Origin: Ancylostoma caninum
Taxonomy: Eukaryota; Nematoda; Chromadorea; Rhabditida; Ancylostomatidae
Length of the DNA stretch: 64,000 nucleotides
Direction: 5' to 3'
NCBI GenBank assembly: GCA_037903475.1
Contig: JBAJFG010000147.1
Coordinates: 1 to 64,000, forward strand
A program made the position numbers and the translations under genes. Below the pieces are notes generated by a model, which did no database searches, was not told the origin of the DNA, and saw only the letters and a list, made by a program, of their open reading frames with translations. This document shows, piece after piece, positions 60,964 to 64,000 of this stretch (its first letter is position 1; every line of letters starts with the position of its first letter).

Positions 60964-63383
60964 TTACATGTGTCTTCCTGAAACTGCCCGAGAACAGTTC
61001 CAACGGACAGCATCGCTCTAAATGTGAATGCGAACTGCTTTTTACAACCGCTTCCTCACGTCGGGTATCATTATGGGCGAAACTCCCTCACACCAACGCC
61101 CCCATTCTAGGCGCTAGCGGGATGAATCAAACCAGCACATTTTCTAATAAGAAAAAGCGTTATGTTCTATGAGAGCTCATCATCGCTGACATGATCAATA
61201 CGTCGTAAAGACAATTAATGACGAATTTATGGGATGCTGTAGAATTCTGTGTCCTCCTGCAAAGAATAGGGCAGCAGCTCAGCGAATAGAGAGATTTGCC
61301 TTCGAAAGTGAATTACCAATCGTACTCCTTTTATTCCTTCCGTCTGGACTTGAAAATCCCGTGGGAAATTTCTTTGCTAGTCGTGCCAGTGTCAAAGGTT
61401 TTTGCGGCGAACCAGTACATCCTACATATGTATGTAGGTTAATACATAATTTGAAGAAAAATGGAAGTGGACGTTACTTTTTCTTCTTTGAAAATTTCAG
61501 CAAAATCCGAATCATTTCGAATATGCAATGAATGCGTCTGGTAAATCCATCCGAACAATTTCCACAATTTAGTAAGTTTTTCGAGTCCAGTCAGTGATCA
61601 AGAGACAGAATTGCACAACCATTTTTCCAAATTTGGGAAGAGGATTTCAGTCTCAAAATCTCATCGTCGGATGAATGGGTCATTCAAGAATCATTTCTGC
61701 TCAGAAAGACTGTAGCATATACTGGAACACTCTACTTGGTTTTGAGAATTATTTGGACCTTTGAATTATCGTAAAATCAAGAAATTTCAAATACTCGAAA
61801 CACGAACTGTCTTTCTGAGATAGTCGATTACTCGAGTGATTTATTTTCCAAATGTGCAACTGAACCAACCACTCGTATGGTTAGATTTTTAGATTATCCG
61901 AATGAAGTAGTAATTCGAATAATTTGTCTTTCCTCTAGAGCCGAATGAATGAGCTGTAAAAAATACTCGAATATTCGGACATTTCATATAGAATATTCAG
62001 TTCGATCACGGACCATGCATTCCAAAATGGGATATACATATGTCAATCAATATGGAGACTGGCATGCCGATTTCAAATCTGTTATCCTCTTCTGTTGAAA
62101 TGCACTATGAAAGAAGTGAAGGACGTTCTTCAGCAAAGGGTAAGGAAACCGTTTTTTCCTCTTTTCAAACCCTATAACCAAGGAAAATGACGTTACGGTG
62201 CAAAAGCAATGGTAGATTAGCAAACAGCGTTCCAAACAACACTATTTACTATATCCTCTTAACAAAGCACCGTAAGGGCGGCACTGACGGAAAATGGATA
62301 CAGTCTCCAATGATGAAAGCGAGAGGTTTAGGCAGTGCTTTCAGGGTTTCGTGGCAGGACCCTACTCCAACGGTCTCGAGCTCTCTGGGTGAGACTATAT
62401 ACTTTCAGCAAGAAAAATGCACGGCTACGTCTACCGACCTGTCCTCTCAAAATGAATCGTGCACTGCAAGGACAAAAAAAAAAGCTTATGATATTTATTG
62501 CACTGTCTTATAATAGAAAAAGAGAGCGTATTTGAGATCAGCATTCTAAATTTCACATTATGGGAGGGACATCAAATATCCTTTTCTTGTTAGCAAAAAG
62601 CACTACAACAGCTGATCTGAAATATCTGACCAAAATTTGGAATTCGCAACGATACCAAGAAAAAGTCTGAATTCAGTCTAAATTTAAAAATTAGCCACGT
62701 CTCGCCAGTAGAGATCACAAATTTGTACATGTATGTATATCTCGGGTATCTCGGCGCCGGAAGCAGGAGTGGCAAGCCAAGGCGGGGGGGGGGGGGGGGT
62801 GGATAAAAAGTGACAACTCCGCCACTCCAAGGACACGAATGCAATAACCAAAGTACTGAAAATATCAATTTCAGTATCAGAGATGGAGAAGTAAATATGG
62901 CAATTAAAAATAAACTAATAATTTCCGTCTCGCAAAATGATTTCGAAAACCCGACGCTGCATCCGCCACTGATATATTCATTACAAACTTGAGCAAAGTT
63001 AGCAACACCTAACCACAACTATGAAAGCGAACAAAATAGGGTCCATTTCGGTTTGCCCACCATTAGCTTCACAGTGGCAAAACAATGCCGGTGTCGGTGT
63101 TTTAGAAACAGAATGCAAAAACATTAACGAGCTGGAATTGAAGTCAACACTGTTGTCGACTTTGCAACTTCTTGGCTTTGTTCACTGCATGTTTTTACTG
63201 GGAAAGCTTATAACGTTAACCAGTTCCACGAATGCGTTCACTTTCGGTGGCCCACATTTATGCACGTGGGATGTTCTTTCTTGGCCGATCTACCAGCTTC
63301 CGTCTAAGACTACGGAGTGATAATTAAGGAATCCTCCAAATGCCCACAATACGACGTGTCCACTTGAGGCGACTCAGGAGCTA
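60964..63383. other. Intergenic sequence with repeats only
   Basis: Bases about 61790-62010 carry TCGAATA-type short repeats like those near 17690-18015. A poly-G run at 62785 and a CATCCGCCACTG end at about 62960-62971 suggest another degraded hAT-like MITE, but its left end is unclear. No gene is seen. Confidence 0.4.
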
Positions 63384-63967
63384 CTAGATATATCTTCGGC
63401 TGTAAATGCAGCAGCTAAGAGCACTACAATCGAGAAAACACGGGGGCTGAGCCTTAATCCGAATCGTGGTGAATTTCTCGCGAACGTCGCGTGCGCGCAG
63501 GTCAATGGATGCGCCTGAGTAGCAGCAATAACCCGATTCGTCGGTAGAGGAAAGCAACGGAGAGAAGTTAATGGAGGGAGGTGAACGGCACATTGTCCGA
63601 CTGGAACTTACCATGTTTTTGTACGCATCTGGGATTCACGGCCAACATGCGTGGGCTGACAAGGAAAGAAGGGAAAGATCGGAAAGGAGCCGACTAAAGT
63701 CACGGATGTGGTTTAGGCTGGTTGAGGTTCCGAGCCGAGCCCTCAAATGTGGAGGCGGGGTGAATGGTCTCCAGAGCGGTAGATCTACATGAGTAAATAA
63801 TTCATAACTGGTAATTAAACTTCAACCCACAGACGATGCTCGAGGCTCACCGATGCACGATTCATCTTTGTCTTACGATACAACCCAACCTACGAATCTT
63901 GGGAGGGAGAGTCTCACCTCTGAAACAGTCTTTGAGACTCCTCCAAGGAAAGGATCTGTACGACGTG
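63384..63967 (-). CDS. Partial gene at right edge: last three exons, product unknown
   Basis: Three phase-compatible minus-strand exons: 63967-63918, 63655-63612 and 63514-63384 (TAG). The translated end contains VQILSLEESQRLFQ, then PRMLAVNPRCVQKH, then SIDLRARDVREKFTTIRIK and a Cys-rich finish (CFLDCSALSCC). Donors are GTGAGA and GTAAGT; acceptors are AATTCAG, TTGTCAG and ACTCAG. The 5' part lies beyond the window. I do not recognise the product. The Cys-rich last 20 residues could instead be 3' UTR read-through if the last exon has another donor. Confidence 0.45.
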
Positions 63968-64000
63968 CTGAATTCAACGACATATGCAAGATGAGAAAAC

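Noticed and set aside
1..64000. tRNA, rRNA and CRISPR-like arrays
   Set aside because: Scanning for B-box-like GGTTCGA contexts, rRNA cores and regularly spaced direct repeats gave no credible candidate; all short repeats are tandem duplications or mobile elements.

Overview
The window looks like a strongylid (hookworm-type) nematode chromosome segment. The reasons are many short exons with GT..AG introns and TTTCAG-type acceptors, start codons placed directly after an acceptor AG (as expected for spliced-leader trans-splicing), extracellular domains typical of nematodes (TIL, EGF, DOMON, SEA), and a dense load of mariner/Tc1, hAT and LINE remnants. Species and gene names cannot be fixed from sequence alone.

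Layout. Bases 1-12.6 kb hold mostly mobile-element debris: an 0.8 kb inverted-repeat element, a dead mariner of canonical length split by a nested hAT element with a perfect 8-bp target duplication, LINE tails, and a few weak candidate exons. Gene 2 (minus strand, 22250 to 12729, 14 exons, about 630 aa) encodes an unrecognised secreted protein with a cysteine-rich C-terminal half. A 1.56 kb fold-back element and a short mariner derivative sit in its largest intron. A 4.2 kb intergenic stretch with a Tc1/mariner-type element separates it from gene 1.

Gene 1 (minus strand, 54560 to 26502, 37 exons, 1649 aa) is the main feature. I joined it exon by exon, and reading phase is preserved at all 36 junctions. 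It encodes a single-pass membrane protein in this order: signal peptide, an N-terminal domain whose first mature residue is His, two EGF-like domains, the first half of a DOMON domain, a linker, three 10-cysteine TIL domains, two complete DOMON domains, the second half of the first DOMON, a fourth DOMON, a Thr-rich linker, a SEA domain, a transmembrane helix and a 138-residue cytoplasmic tail. The 695-residue block lying inside the split DOMON is flanked by phase-1 introns and can be removed in frame. Its introns carry several MITEs and a LINE remnant.

Bases 54.6-63.4 kb, upstream of gene 1, contain a hAT-type MITE about 110 bp from the start codon, a GC-rich stretch, a LINE remnant and no convincing gene. 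The last three exons of a third minus-strand gene (63384-63967) are at the right edge.

Genes 1 and 2 share a strand and both encode secretory-pathway products, but 4.2 kb separates them and nothing shows that they act together.
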